A stretch of 8,875 nt of DNA from a bacterium UBA6115 (lineage in GTDB: Bacteria; Bacillota_A; Clostridia; Christensenellales; Aristaeellaceae), in contig DIWD01000002.1 in NCBI GenBank assembly GCA_002428405.1, positions 22,534 to 31,408 of the forward strand, in the 5' to 3' direction. Numbering within the stretch: the first letter of the stretch is position 1; each line of letters starts with the position of its first letter. Position numbers and translations under genes: made by a program. Shown piece by piece: positions 1 to 6,660 of this stretch. The notes under the pieces were generated by a model. It was not told the DNA's origin and did not search any database. It worked only from the letters and a program-made list of their open reading frames with translations.

Positions 1-699
1 GAAAGGGTCAACCTTGCCGGGCTGAAGCTTCAGCCTTCGCAGAGAATCGGCGCCCGGGAAATGTTCTCTGCGCTGGTATTCTTTGCCGTTGTGCTCATCT
101 GGCTTTTGTCCGGCGTGCTGCCGGACAGCCTCCGGGGCCTGGCGGGCCTGGGGACTGTATGGCCGGCGATGGCGGGGGTCGTGCTGCTGGCAGCTGTACC
201 CATCCGCTCAAAACTCGCGCTGGATATCAAGAAGGGCCTGACGCAGGGAGTGTCCTGGAACAGTATCCTGCTGTGCGCGGCCGCTCTGGCTCTTGGCAAG
301 TACCTGACGGCGGAGGAATACGGCATCACCTCGCTGATTGGCCGGGTGCTTCAACCAGCAATGGGAGCCCTGGGTTACATTAGTGCGTTGCTGGTTCTGA
401 TCGCGGCCACCGTCGTCATGACCAACTTCATGTCCAATATCGTCACAACCACCGTCATGTACAATGTTTCCGCGGCTATACTGCCCGTGCTTGCCTTAAC
501 GGGAACCGTGATCCAACCGCAGACCGCAGCCATTTTGGCTGGGCTGTGCGCTTCACTGGCTTTCGCAACCCCTCCCGCCATCGCGCACATCGCGCTGGCC
601 GCCGGTTCTGACTGGGCCGGGCCCAAAGACATGCTCCTGTACGGGGGCTTTCTTACAGTGCTCTGCATCCCTGTCGTATTGCTGTTCACGCTGATTTAG
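1..699 (+). CDS. DASS/SLC13-type anion or dicarboxylate transporter, C-terminal part (5' truncated)
   Basis: The frame is open from the left edge, so the true start lies outside; 232 residues are visible, about half of a typical 450-500 aa member. About six hydrophobic stretches can be seen, roughly at residues 21-38, 53-68, 84-101, 122-142, 146-168 and 176-200, with a last one at 212-232. The stretch TNFMSNIVTTTVMYN (S145-N146-I147) matches the second Ser-Asn-Thr substrate/sodium motif of the DASS family, and LAFATPPAIAH fits the following Thr-Pro-Pro loop. From the family one expects sodium-coupled uptake of di- or tricarboxylates, sulfate or related anions in the cytoplasmic membrane. The third motif residue is Ile rather than the usual Thr. 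The stop lies 20 nt before the isomerase gene, so co-transcription is likely. The substrate cannot be assigned. An ArsB/IT-superfamily permease of another subgroup is the alternative. Confidence 0.8.
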   Translation, partial: ERVNLAGLKLQPSQRIGAREMFSALVFFAVVLIWLLSGVLPDSLRGLAGLGTVWPAMAGVVLLAAVPIRSKLALDIKKGLTQGVSWNSILLCAAALALGKYLTAEEYGITSLIGRVLQPAMGALGYISALLVLIAATVVMTNFMSNIVTTTVMYNVSAAILPVLALTGTVIQPQTAAILAGLCASLAFATPPAIAHIALAAGSDWAGPKDMLLYGGFLTVLCIPVVLLFTLI

Positions 700-719
700 T
701 TTCGCCAAAGGAGCAACAG

Positions 720-1562
720 ATGTTAAACTTCCCCATCGGTATTCTGCTGGAGTCTTTCCGCCTTCCCATTCCGCAGGCGCTTCAAAAAGCAAGGGACCTG
801 GGCGCTGAAGGCGTACAGGTCTACGCGACATACGGCGAGCTGTCCCCTGATCAGCTCAGCCCTCAGGCAAGGCGCGATTTTTTAGGTCAGGTGAAAGACA
901 GGGGGCTGGTAGTGTCCGCTGTGTGCGGCGATCTGGGGCACGGCTTTGGCGATCCGCAGAAGAATCCAGACCTGATCGAGCGCTCCATGAGCATCCTTGA
1001 TTTGTCCATGGAATGGGAATGCGCCATTGTCACCACGCACATTGGCGTTGTCCCCGCGGACCCGGCGCATCCCAGGTATGCCGTGATGCAGGATGCCTGC
1101 GGGCGTCTGGCTGAGTACGCGGACAGCCTGGGGGCGCGCTTCGCGGTCGAAACGGGGCCTGAAATCGCCCTGACCCTGAAAGGATTCCTCGACTCTCTCC
1201 ATTCACACGGCGTTTCCGTCAATCTGGACCCGGCCAATTTGGTCATGGTCACGGGGGACGACCCTGTGAAGGCGGTCCAAACCCTGAAGGACTATATTGT
1301 GCATACCCATGCCAAAGATGGGATCAAGCTGAAGAACGAAGACCCTGAAAAGATTTATGGCATTGTTTTTCAAGGCGAAGTGACCGGCCCGTCGTTTCGG
1401 GAGGTTCCTCTGGGCCAGGGCAGCGTGGATTTTCCGGCCTACCTTTCCGCGCTTCAGGACATCGGCTACAAGGGCTTCCTGACGATCGAACGTGAAGTCG
1501 GGGAGGACCCCGAAGGAGACATTCGGGAAGCCATCAGATACCTCAAATCTATGATGGCCTGA
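720..1562 (+). CDS. Sugar (phosphate) isomerase/epimerase, xylose-isomerase-like TIM barrel
   Basis: This 280 aa protein has the usual length of the AP-endonuclease-2/xylose-isomerase-like TIM-barrel family (IolE, IolI, tagatose-epimerase and hydroxypyruvate-isomerase relatives). Four likely metal ligands stand at the expected strand ends: E144 in AVETGPE, D170 in VNLDPANL, H197 in VHTHAKDG and E257 in LTIEREVG. The complete set suggests an active, divalent-metal-dependent enzyme that moves a carbonyl or inverts a carbon next to it by proton transfer. It has no signal peptide, so it is cytoplasmic. The ATG is preceded by AAAGGAG with a 6-nt spacer, which supports this start. It lies 20 nt after the transporter gene and about 100 nt before the AraC regulator, so an imported or derived sugar or sugar acid is a reasonable substrate guess. 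The exact reaction is unknown: isomerase, epimerase and dehydratase activities all occur in this fold. Confidence 0.88.
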   Translation: MLNFPIGILLESFRLPIPQALQKARDLGAEGVQVYATYGELSPDQLSPQARRDFLGQVKDRGLVVSAVCGDLGHGFGDPQKNPDLIERSMSILDLSMEWECAIVTTHIGVVPADPAHPRYAVMQDACGRLAEYADSLGARFAVETGPEIALTLKGFLDSLHSHGVSVNLDPANLVMVTGDDPVKAVQTLKDYIVHTHAKDGIKLKNEDPEKIYGIVFQGEVTGPSFREVPLGQGSVDFPAYLSALQDIGYKGFLTIEREVGEDPEGDIREAIRYLKSMMA

Positions 1563-1662
1563 CGAAACAAGGGCAACAGACTGCCTTGCAGGCCACCCTC
1601 AGGTCGAATGCGCCTATGCCATGAAAGCTCCACCGATACACAACGGCAGAGCGGGAGTGCGG

Positions 1663-2616
1663 ATGAAAAATCGTGAGTTCGAATTTGTCAGCCACAATGT
1701 CATCACTGACGTCCAGCTGTTCTTTGTGGACATTGCATTTCGCAACATGCACATGCACAAGGAGTTTGAGCTGTTTCGCGTTTTCGCTGGCGAAATGGAC
1801 ATCATCTGCCAAAACGAATCCTTCCATCTGCTCGAAGGTGATTTTGCGCTGCTCAATCCGCGCAGCGCCCATGAGATGCATGCGCTGGGCGATACCCGGG
1901 TCCGCATCATGCCGCTTCAGATTTCGCCCAGCTTCTGGGCGCGGTTTTACCCGCAGATGTCCAACGTCGAGTTCGACACCGTCAATATCAACCGCTGCCT
2001 TGGCGACCAAAAGGAGCGCCTGTTGCGCCATTATATCTCCGTCGCCAGCGCCTACTTGGAGAAAAAGCCCTATTACGAGCTGCGCTGCGCGGCTGAGATC
2101 AATGGCGTGATGGAGATCCTGCTGAACCTGGTGCCCTGGCATTATCTCAGCGAAAAGCAGAAGGATATGAAGCGCACTTTGACCCTGCGCCTGGGGCGCA
2201 TTATCAACTACATTGAGGTCAACTACACGGACAAGCTGCTGCTCAAGGATCTGTGTGAGATGGAAGGCCTCTCACTTCACTATCTTTCCCGATATTTTTC
2301 CGCACAGCTTGGTATGAACTTTCAGAATTACCTGATGATGCTTCGCTACAGGAGGGCACGGCTGCTGCTGGAACGGACGGATTTAAAACCATCCGACATC
2401 GCCTTCAGCAGCGGCTTCTCCGACATGCGTTACCTGAACCATGTCTTCATGAAACTGCACGGCTGCACGCCCCAAGCCTACCGCGACCTCTACCTCAACA
2501 GCGGCCCGGCAAAACCGGGCAGCCTGGGAGAGGATGATGCAGTGCAGCGGATCCTGGACGAGGACGAGAGCCGCGCCTACCTGCATAGATGGCTGGCATC
2601 CTATCAATTTACCTGA
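1663..2616 (+). CDS. AraC-family transcriptional regulator with N-terminal cupin sensor domain
   Basis: From the ATG at 1663 the protein is 317 aa. The N-terminal part (about 1-150) is an AraC-binding cupin: the stretch H30-M-H32-K-E-F-E36 is the usual first cupin signature, followed by GEMDIICQNESFHLLEGDF. The C-terminal part (about 173-281) is the double helix-turn-helix domain. Its first helix pair is near 194-215 (KDLCEMEGLSLHYLSRYF) and its second near 242-281 (KPSDIAFSSGFSDMRYLNHVF, then GCTPQAYR). Such proteins sense a sugar in the cupin and usually activate a neighbouring transport operon. I chose 1663 because GGGAG sits 5 nt before it. An in-frame ATG at 1621 would add 14 residues but has no clear binding site. 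The gene lies directly upstream of the solute-binding protein gene, whose promoter region holds two palindromes, so that gene is the likely target. A basic tail with an EDD/DEDE patch follows the HTH. Confidence 0.9.
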   Translation: MKNREFEFVSHNVITDVQLFFVDIAFRNMHMHKEFELFRVFAGEMDIICQNESFHLLEGDFALLNPRSAHEMHALGDTRVRIMPLQISPSFWARFYPQMSNVEFDTVNINRCLGDQKERLLRHYISVASAYLEKKPYYELRCAAEINGVMEILLNLVPWHYLSEKQKDMKRTLTLRLGRIINYIEVNYTDKLLLKDLCEMEGLSLHYLSRYFSAQLGMNFQNYLMMLRYRRARLLLERTDLKPSDIAFSSGFSDMRYLNHVFMKLHGCTPQAYRDLYLNSGPAKPGSLGEDDAVQRILDEDESRAYLHRWLASYQFT

Positions 2617-2673
2617 CAGCACCGAGTTTTTGTCCGCTCTGTGACCGGATATTGCATAAAAAAACAAACAAAT

Positions 2674-2685
2674 CCAAATATTTGG
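2674..2685. promoter_or_regulatory. 12-bp perfect palindrome, possible regulator site
   Basis: CCAAATATTTGG reads the same on both strands. It lies about 47-58 bp upstream of the start site expected from the -10 box at 2720-2725. Position and symmetry fit an activator or distal operator site. Its AT-rich centre could also arise by chance, and no second copy was seen in the window. Confidence 0.4.
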
Positions 2686-2700
2686 TCAATATAATCCCAT

Positions 2701-2715
2701 AGTGCACTGTGCACT
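2701..2715. promoter_or_regulatory. Operator-like inverted repeat overlapping the promoter of the solute-binding protein gene
   Basis: AGTGCAC-T-GTGCACT is a perfect inverted repeat with 7-bp arms around one base. It is also a tandem direct repeat of the 7-mer GTGCACT. It fills the space where a -35 box and spacer would lie for the -10 box at 2720-2725. The -35 region shows no match to TTGACA. A bound repressor would block RNA polymerase here; an activator bound at this spot would replace the missing -35 contact. Which protein binds is not known; the adjacent AraC regulator is a candidate. Confidence 0.5.
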
Positions 2716-2716
2716 T

Positions 2717-2725
2717 TGTTATAAT
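2717..2725 (+). promoter_or_regulatory. Extended -10 promoter of the solute-binding protein gene
   Basis: TGTTATAAT is a full extended -10 element (TGn plus TATAAT). No recognisable -35 box stands 16-18 bp upstream, which fits a regulated promoter. The start site would fall near 2732, giving a leader of about 75 nt before the ATG at 2807. A second TATAAT at 2690-2695 also lacks a -35 partner and is a weaker alternative. Confidence 0.55.
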
Positions 2726-2748
2726 CATAATAAACATAGAGGGACATC

Positions 2749-2796
2749 TTGTTGCAGCGGCGAATCCATAGGCATGTTAATGCTTATGAAATATAG
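2749..2796 (+). other. Possible 15-codon leader peptide ending in the ribosome binding site
   Basis: AGAGGG at 2738-2743 stands 5 nt before a TTG codon that opens a 15-codon frame reading (M)LQRRIHRHVNAYEI. It stops with TAG at 2794-2796, and this stop overlaps the AGGAGG site of the next gene. The layout resembles a translated leader coupled to the gene behind it. The TTG start, short length and a ribosome site very near the predicted transcript start make it doubtful. Confidence 0.2.
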
Positions 2797-2806
2797 GAGG
2801 AGAAAC

Positions 2807-4465
2807 ATGAGAAAAACCTTGCTTAAACTGGTTCTGCCCCTGTTGCTGGTCGTCACGATGGTTATGCCCATGATGGCGGCATTCGCTGAAGGCACCCCAG
2901 CCAAGGAACCGATCACCTTCACCATGTTTATCGCCGGCCCGGGCGAAGCACCCGCGAAAGACAACAAGATCATCAAGAAGATTCAGGAACTCACAGGCGT
3001 CACCATCGAGTTCGAGTATCTGGTCGGTGACATGAACCAAAAAGTCGGCATTATGATTGCCAGCGGCGAGTACCCCGATATAATCGGCGCCGGGCAGGCA
3101 CGCGGTGATTTCCTGAGAGGTGAAGCGTTTGTAGCGCTGGACGATTATCTTCCCAACTATCCCAACCTGTGGAAACATTTCGCTCCTTACGAGAAAAGGC
3201 TCCGTGATGTGTCCGAGGACGGCAAGATCTACATCCTGGACATTTGGGGTCGCACCTACAGGCTTGAAGACGGTCAGGACGACTTTTATGAGGGCGACTA
3301 TAACGGCCCGGCATTCTGGATCCAGAAAGACGTGCTCGCGTGGGACAATTACTCCAATCCCGACACGCTGGATGAGTTCTTTGACCTCCTGGAGCGCTAC
3401 TATGCGGCGCATCCCACGATCGACGGACAGCCCACCCTGCCCTTTGAGATCCACTCTCAGGACTGGCGTTCCTTCTGCCTGAAAAACGCGCCGCAGCACC
3501 TGATCGGCGGACGGAATGAAGGCGACGTCGTTGTTAAGCCCGATACCCTCGAAGTTGAGATCTATCAGAACAAGCCGTACGCGGAAAAATACTATAAGAA
3601 GCTCAACGAGGAGTATAAGAAGGGCCTCATCAATGCGGAGACGTTTACCAGGAACTACGACCAGTACCTGTCCGTGATCTCCACCGGCCGTGTTCTGGCC
3701 ATGTTCGACCAGCAGTGGAACTTCCAGGACGGCGAAAACGTGCTGATCGCCGAGGGGAAGATCGAGCGCACATATGTGCCTCTCGGCCTTACCTTTGACG
3801 GACCGGCGGCTGCCTACAACAGGCAGAGGGATGCCGGCGTCATCGGCGGCAACGGCATTGGCATCAGCGTCAACTGCAAGGATATCCCCAGGGCTCTGGA
3901 GTTCATGGACATGCTTCTGGACGAGGAGGTCCAGACGCTGCTGTACTGGGGTATCGAAGGCGAAGACTATTATGTGGACGCCAACGGCCGCTACAGGCGC
4001 ACCCCTGAACAGAAGGCCAATTTCGACAACGCGGACTGGCGGCTTGCCAACGCCGGCTGGGATCTTGCCAATCAGTTCCCGAAGATCCAGGGGCGTTATT
4101 CCAACGGCAACATCGCCTTTAATCCGGCTGCCCAACCGGAGGAAAGGCTTGAGAACCAGTTCGAATACGACAAGGCTTTCTATCCCCAGTACGGCTACTT
4201 CACCAAGAACGATTTCCTGCCCACGATACCGTACCCAGGCTATCCGGAGGTTTGGTCCATCTTCTCTACACTGCCCGCGGATAATGTCGCCAAGCCGATC
4301 TTTGACGAAATCACTGATCTACAGAACAGATACCTGCCCGGTATCATCATGTCGGATAATTTCGATACCGTCTGGAAAGAGTACGCTGCCAGATATGAGA
4401 GCGTCGACTACAATGCTCTGGAAACAGAAATAGAAGCGCAGATCCAGCTGCGTTTGATCAAGTAA
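2807..4465 (+). CDS. Extracellular sugar-binding protein of an ABC importer (LplA/YtcQ-like, family 1), without lipobox
   Basis: The protein is 552 aa. It captures a sugar or oligosaccharide outside the membrane and delivers it to the two permeases encoded downstream. The N-terminus MRKTLLKLVLPLLL has two to three basic residues and a hydrophobic core up to residue 23, then an AFA27/E28 type I signal-peptidase site. No cysteine lies near the cleavage site, unlike the lipoprotein form common in this family. The first mature region, ITFTMFIAGPGEAP followed by IIKKIQELTGVTIEFE, and the segment GIMIASGEYPDIIG (about 83-96) are typical of large CUT1-type binding proteins. Later segments include GGNGIGISVNCKDIPRALEFMD (about 347-368). 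AGGAGGAG stands just upstream of the ATG at 2807, which decides this start. An in-frame ATG at 2702 lies inside the promoter region and is not used. The sugar is unknown; an oligosaccharide matching the GH3 enzyme in the window is an inference. Confidence 0.9.
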   Translation: MRKTLLKLVLPLLLVVTMVMPMMAAFAEGTPAKEPITFTMFIAGPGEAPAKDNKIIKKIQELTGVTIEFEYLVGDMNQKVGIMIASGEYPDIIGAGQARGDFLRGEAFVALDDYLPNYPNLWKHFAPYEKRLRDVSEDGKIYILDIWGRTYRLEDGQDDFYEGDYNGPAFWIQKDVLAWDNYSNPDTLDEFFDLLERYYAAHPTIDGQPTLPFEIHSQDWRSFCLKNAPQHLIGGRNEGDVVVKPDTLEVEIYQNKPYAEKYYKKLNEEYKKGLINAETFTRNYDQYLSVISTGRVLAMFDQQWNFQDGENVLIAEGKIERTYVPLGLTFDGPAAAYNRQRDAGVIGGNGIGISVNCKDIPRALEFMDMLLDEEVQTLLYWGIEGEDYYVDANGRYRRTPEQKANFDNADWRLANAGWDLANQFPKIQGRYSNGNIAFNPAAQPEERLENQFEYDKAFYPQYGYFTKNDFLPTIPYPGYPEVWSIFSTLPADNVAKPIFDEITDLQNRYLPGIIMSDNFDTVWKEYAARYESVDYNALETEIEAQIQLRLIK

Positions 4466-4487
4466 CAATCAACTCCCAACTGAATTA

Positions 4488-4544
4488 GGAAAAGGGGCGG
4501 TCTCTATATGGACTCTTTGGAGCCTCAAGAACCGCCCCTTTTCC
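4488..4544 (+). terminator. Stem-loop terminator or attenuator between binding protein and permease genes
   Basis: Arms 4488-4501 and 4531-4544 form a perfect 14-bp stem (core GGGGCGGT/ACCGCCCC) flanked by AAAA on the left and TTTT on the right. The 29-nt loop can itself fold a small hairpin near 4511-4525. The structure works as an intrinsic terminator, possibly in both directions. It would also protect the 3' end of the binding-protein mRNA. Partial read-through into the permease genes, with no other promoter obvious in the gap, would give excess binding protein over permease. Confidence 0.75.
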
Positions 4545-4595
4545 CATCTTACATATCTGGCCAGAGTAAATCCTCAGCAAAGGGGGATACCTAAC

Positions 4596-5537
4596 ATGAA
4601 AAGTGAAGGAGTCATCCACAAAAAGGGGTTTTTATACAGAGTATCAACGCAGAAAGAGCTTACGCTGCTTTCGCTGCCCTTTTTTATCTACTTCACTATT
4701 TTTAATTACGCGCCGCTGTGGGGGCTTACCATGGCGTTCCAGAATTATAAGCCCAATCGTTCTTTTTCCGAGCAGGAATGGGTTGGGTTCAGGCATTTCG
4801 AAAAACTGTTTACCGACCCTGATTTTTATCGTGTCATGCGCAATACCCTGAGCATGAGCATCATCAATCTGGTATTGGGATTTGTCTCCGCCATCGCGTT
4901 CGCGCTCTTTTTGAATGAACTGCGCGGCAAGGCATTCAAAAGGATTACGCAAACGGTTTCATACATGCCCCATTTTCTTTCCATGATCATCGTCTGCGGT
5001 CTGGTATCAAATTTTCTTGCCATGGACGGCGGCATTGTCAATGAGCTGCTGTTGAAAGCCGGATTGATCAAAGATAAAATACACTTCATGGGCGAACCGG
5101 GGTATTTCTGGTGGATCGTTGGCTTCACAAATGTATGGAAGTCAATGGGCTGGAACAGCATCATCTATCTGGCAGCCGTCACTTCCATCGACCCGGCGCT
5201 GTATGAGGCAGCGGCCATGGACGGGTGCGGCCGGTTTGGCAGGATGTGGAACATTACCCTGCCGGGCATAAAATCAACGATCGTGATCCTCCTGATCATG
5301 AACGCGGGCTGGATACTGAACGCCGGTTTCGAAATGCAGTACATATTGGGCTCGAACGGCCTTGTGCTCGACGTTTCTGAAACAATTGACATTTTTGTTC
5401 TGAAAAGAGGCTTCGGGAGATCCAACGGTTTTGCCTTTGGTACTGCGGCCGGTATGTTTAAGACAGTCGTCAGCGTTGTTGTATTAACGCTGTTCAATAA
5501 AATAGCCGGTATGGTAGGGGAAGAAAAACTCATCTGA
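4596..5537 (+). CDS. ABC sugar transporter permease, first subunit (LplB-like)
   Basis: The 313 aa protein is an integral membrane subunit of a CUT1-type sugar importer. The stretch YAPLWGLTMAFQNYKP after the first hydrophobic segment is typical of LplB/YteP permeases. Six membrane spans can be drawn: about 22-45, 85-108, 120-145, 168-195, 228-248 and 285-305. The cytoplasmic EAA loop that docks the ATPase is present at E204 (EAAAMDGCGRFGRMWNITLP), with the conserved glycine. A ribosome site AAAGGGGG stands 9-10 nt before the ATG. The gene follows a strong stem-loop after the binding-protein gene and precedes the second permease by 32 nt, so the two permeases are clearly a transcription unit. 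The substrate cannot be read from the sequence; lipo-oligosaccharide, rhamnogalacturonan and other oligosaccharide importers all use this subfamily. Confidence 0.92.
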   Translation: MKSEGVIHKKGFLYRVSTQKELTLLSLPFFIYFTIFNYAPLWGLTMAFQNYKPNRSFSEQEWVGFRHFEKLFTDPDFYRVMRNTLSMSIINLVLGFVSAIAFALFLNELRGKAFKRITQTVSYMPHFLSMIIVCGLVSNFLAMDGGIVNELLLKAGLIKDKIHFMGEPGYFWWIVGFTNVWKSMGWNSIIYLAAVTSIDPALYEAAAMDGCGRFGRMWNITLPGIKSTIVILLIMNAGWILNAGFEMQYILGSNGLVLDVSETIDIFVLKRGFGRSNGFAFGTAAGMFKTVVSVVVLTLFNKIAGMVGEEKLI

Positions 5538-5569
5538 TACTGCTTTGCAGAGAGACAGGAGGGGTTTGA

Positions 5570-6454
5570 ATGAGACGATCATTGAGCGAAAAGATAGGCG
5601 ACGTGATCATTATCTTCAGCATGTGTTTGATTATCATTATAATGTTATTTCCGATCTGGAACACGCTGGTTGTGTCCTTCAACGAGGCGAGAGACTCACT
5701 GAAAGGCTCTCTATACCTTTGGCCGAGGGAATGGACGCTGTTCAATTACCAAAGCGTATTCAAGACCGACAAGGTAGTTAATGCATTCCTTATTTCTGTC
5801 TATAGAACTGTTATTACCTTGGTAGCCAATGTGTTCCTGTCAAGTCTGCTGGCGTATATCTTGAGTCGCAAGGAGTTCGTCTTTCGAAAATTTCTGACTA
5901 CCTTTATGGTCATCACCATGTACATCAACGCCGGTCTGATTCCCCAATATTTCCTCTACCGAGACCTGATACTGATCAACAGATTCTGGGTCTATATTCT
6001 CCCCTCCATGGTAGGTGCATTTAACGTCATCGTCATCCGCACATATATCAACACGCTGCCGGCGTCCCTTGTGGAGTCGGCAAAAATTGACGGTGCCAGC
6101 GAGATGAGAATATTTCTCAGGATCATTATTCCGTTGTGCCTGCCGGTGATGGCCACTGTTGCTCTATGGGCGGCCGTCGGCGCATGGAACGACTGGTTTA
6201 CCTCGTTTATTTTCGCACCGAAACAGGATTTAAGTACCCTTCAATACGAAATGATGAAAATATTGTCTGCATCGATGCAATCAGGCGTTCGACAGCCGGA
6301 TTATCTAGCCTCTTCGATGCAGTCAAGAAGCATGGTCACGCCGAACTCATTGCGGGCAGCCATGACCATGGTAGCGACCGTACCGATTCTAATCGTTTAT
6401 CCGTTCCTCCAAAAGTATTTTATCACTGTCAACATCGGCGGCGTCAAGGGGTAA
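5570..6454 (+). CDS. ABC sugar transporter permease, second subunit (LplC/YtcP-like)
   Basis: The 294 aa protein forms the membrane channel together with the preceding permease. It has six hydrophobic segments, beginning with one at about 10-35 followed by FPIWNTLVVSFNEA, a usual CUT1 second-permease sequence. The EAA loop starts at E169 (ESAKIDGASEMRIFLRIIIP), with Ser in place of the first Ala. The C-terminus YPFLQKYFITVNIGGVKG matches the LplC/YtcP tail. AGGAGGGG lies 5 nt before the ATG, a strong site that fixes the start. It is the last gene of the transport unit: the next gene is on the other strand and no ATP-binding subunit follows. That fits importers of this type, which share an MsmX-like ATPase encoded elsewhere. 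Confidence 0.92.
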   Translation: MRRSLSEKIGDVIIIFSMCLIIIIMLFPIWNTLVVSFNEARDSLKGSLYLWPREWTLFNYQSVFKTDKVVNAFLISVYRTVITLVANVFLSSLLAYILSRKEFVFRKFLTTFMVITMYINAGLIPQYFLYRDLILINRFWVYILPSMVGAFNVIVIRTYINTLPASLVESAKIDGASEMRIFLRIIIPLCLPVMATVALWAAVGAWNDWFTSFIFAPKQDLSTLQYEMMKILSASMQSGVRQPDYLASSMQSRSMVTPNSLRAAMTMVATVPILIVYPFLQKYFITVNIGGVKG

Positions 6455-6462
6455 TCGATCGC

Positions 6463-6475
6463 CTAATGACATTAG
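6463..6475. repeat. Short inverted repeat just after the permease genes
   Basis: CTAATG-A-CATTAG is a perfect 6-bp inverted repeat around one base, 8 nt after the permease stop codon. It has no following T-run and is too short to be a terminator on its own. Its role is unknown and it may be chance. No gene was recognised in the 206-nt gap 6455-6660. Confidence 0.2.
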
Positions 6476-6606
6476 CGGGAAAGAAAATATGTTGTTTGCT
6501 CATTGAAATGGATTGACCGATGAGACAGCCACAGAGTAAATCAACAATGCATGACGGTATAAAAGGCTGATGCAAATACAAGGCACAACGCATACATGAA
6601 CAAGCA

Positions 6607-6650
6607 GCCGCACAACGTTTGACAGAAACTTGCTGCGGCCTCCCGTTTTT
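6607..6650 (+). terminator. Likely terminator in the convergent gap
   Basis: GCCGCA (6607-6612) pairs with TGCGGC (6634-6639), and the stem continues inward with CAA/TTG and GTTT/AAAC around single-base bulges, giving about 13 pairs. Five T's follow at 6646-6650, separated from the stem by six bases, so it is not an ideal intrinsic terminator. It would end the permease transcript before the opposite gene. On the - strand no T-run follows the stem. Confidence 0.45.
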
Positions 6651-6660
6651 ACAAGACGAC

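Noticed and set aside
2702..2806. Upstream in-frame ATG giving 35 extra residues on the binding protein
   Set aside because: It lies within the operator/promoter region, has no ribosome site, and would destroy the signal peptide that begins at 2807.
2617..2806. Catabolite-repression (cre) site upstream of the binding-protein gene
   Set aside because: No sequence close to the cre consensus was found here or in the other intergenic gaps.
2777..4135. 452-codon open frame on the - strand opposite the binding-protein gene
   Set aside because: It is the mirror of a GC-rich-third-position coding region. It has no recognisable domain or ribosome site, and the + strand frame is an unmistakable binding protein.
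6541..6566. TATAAA near 6559 as a + strand promoter in the convergent gap
   Set aside because: No -35 partner at suitable distance and no + strand gene follows before the convergent gene.
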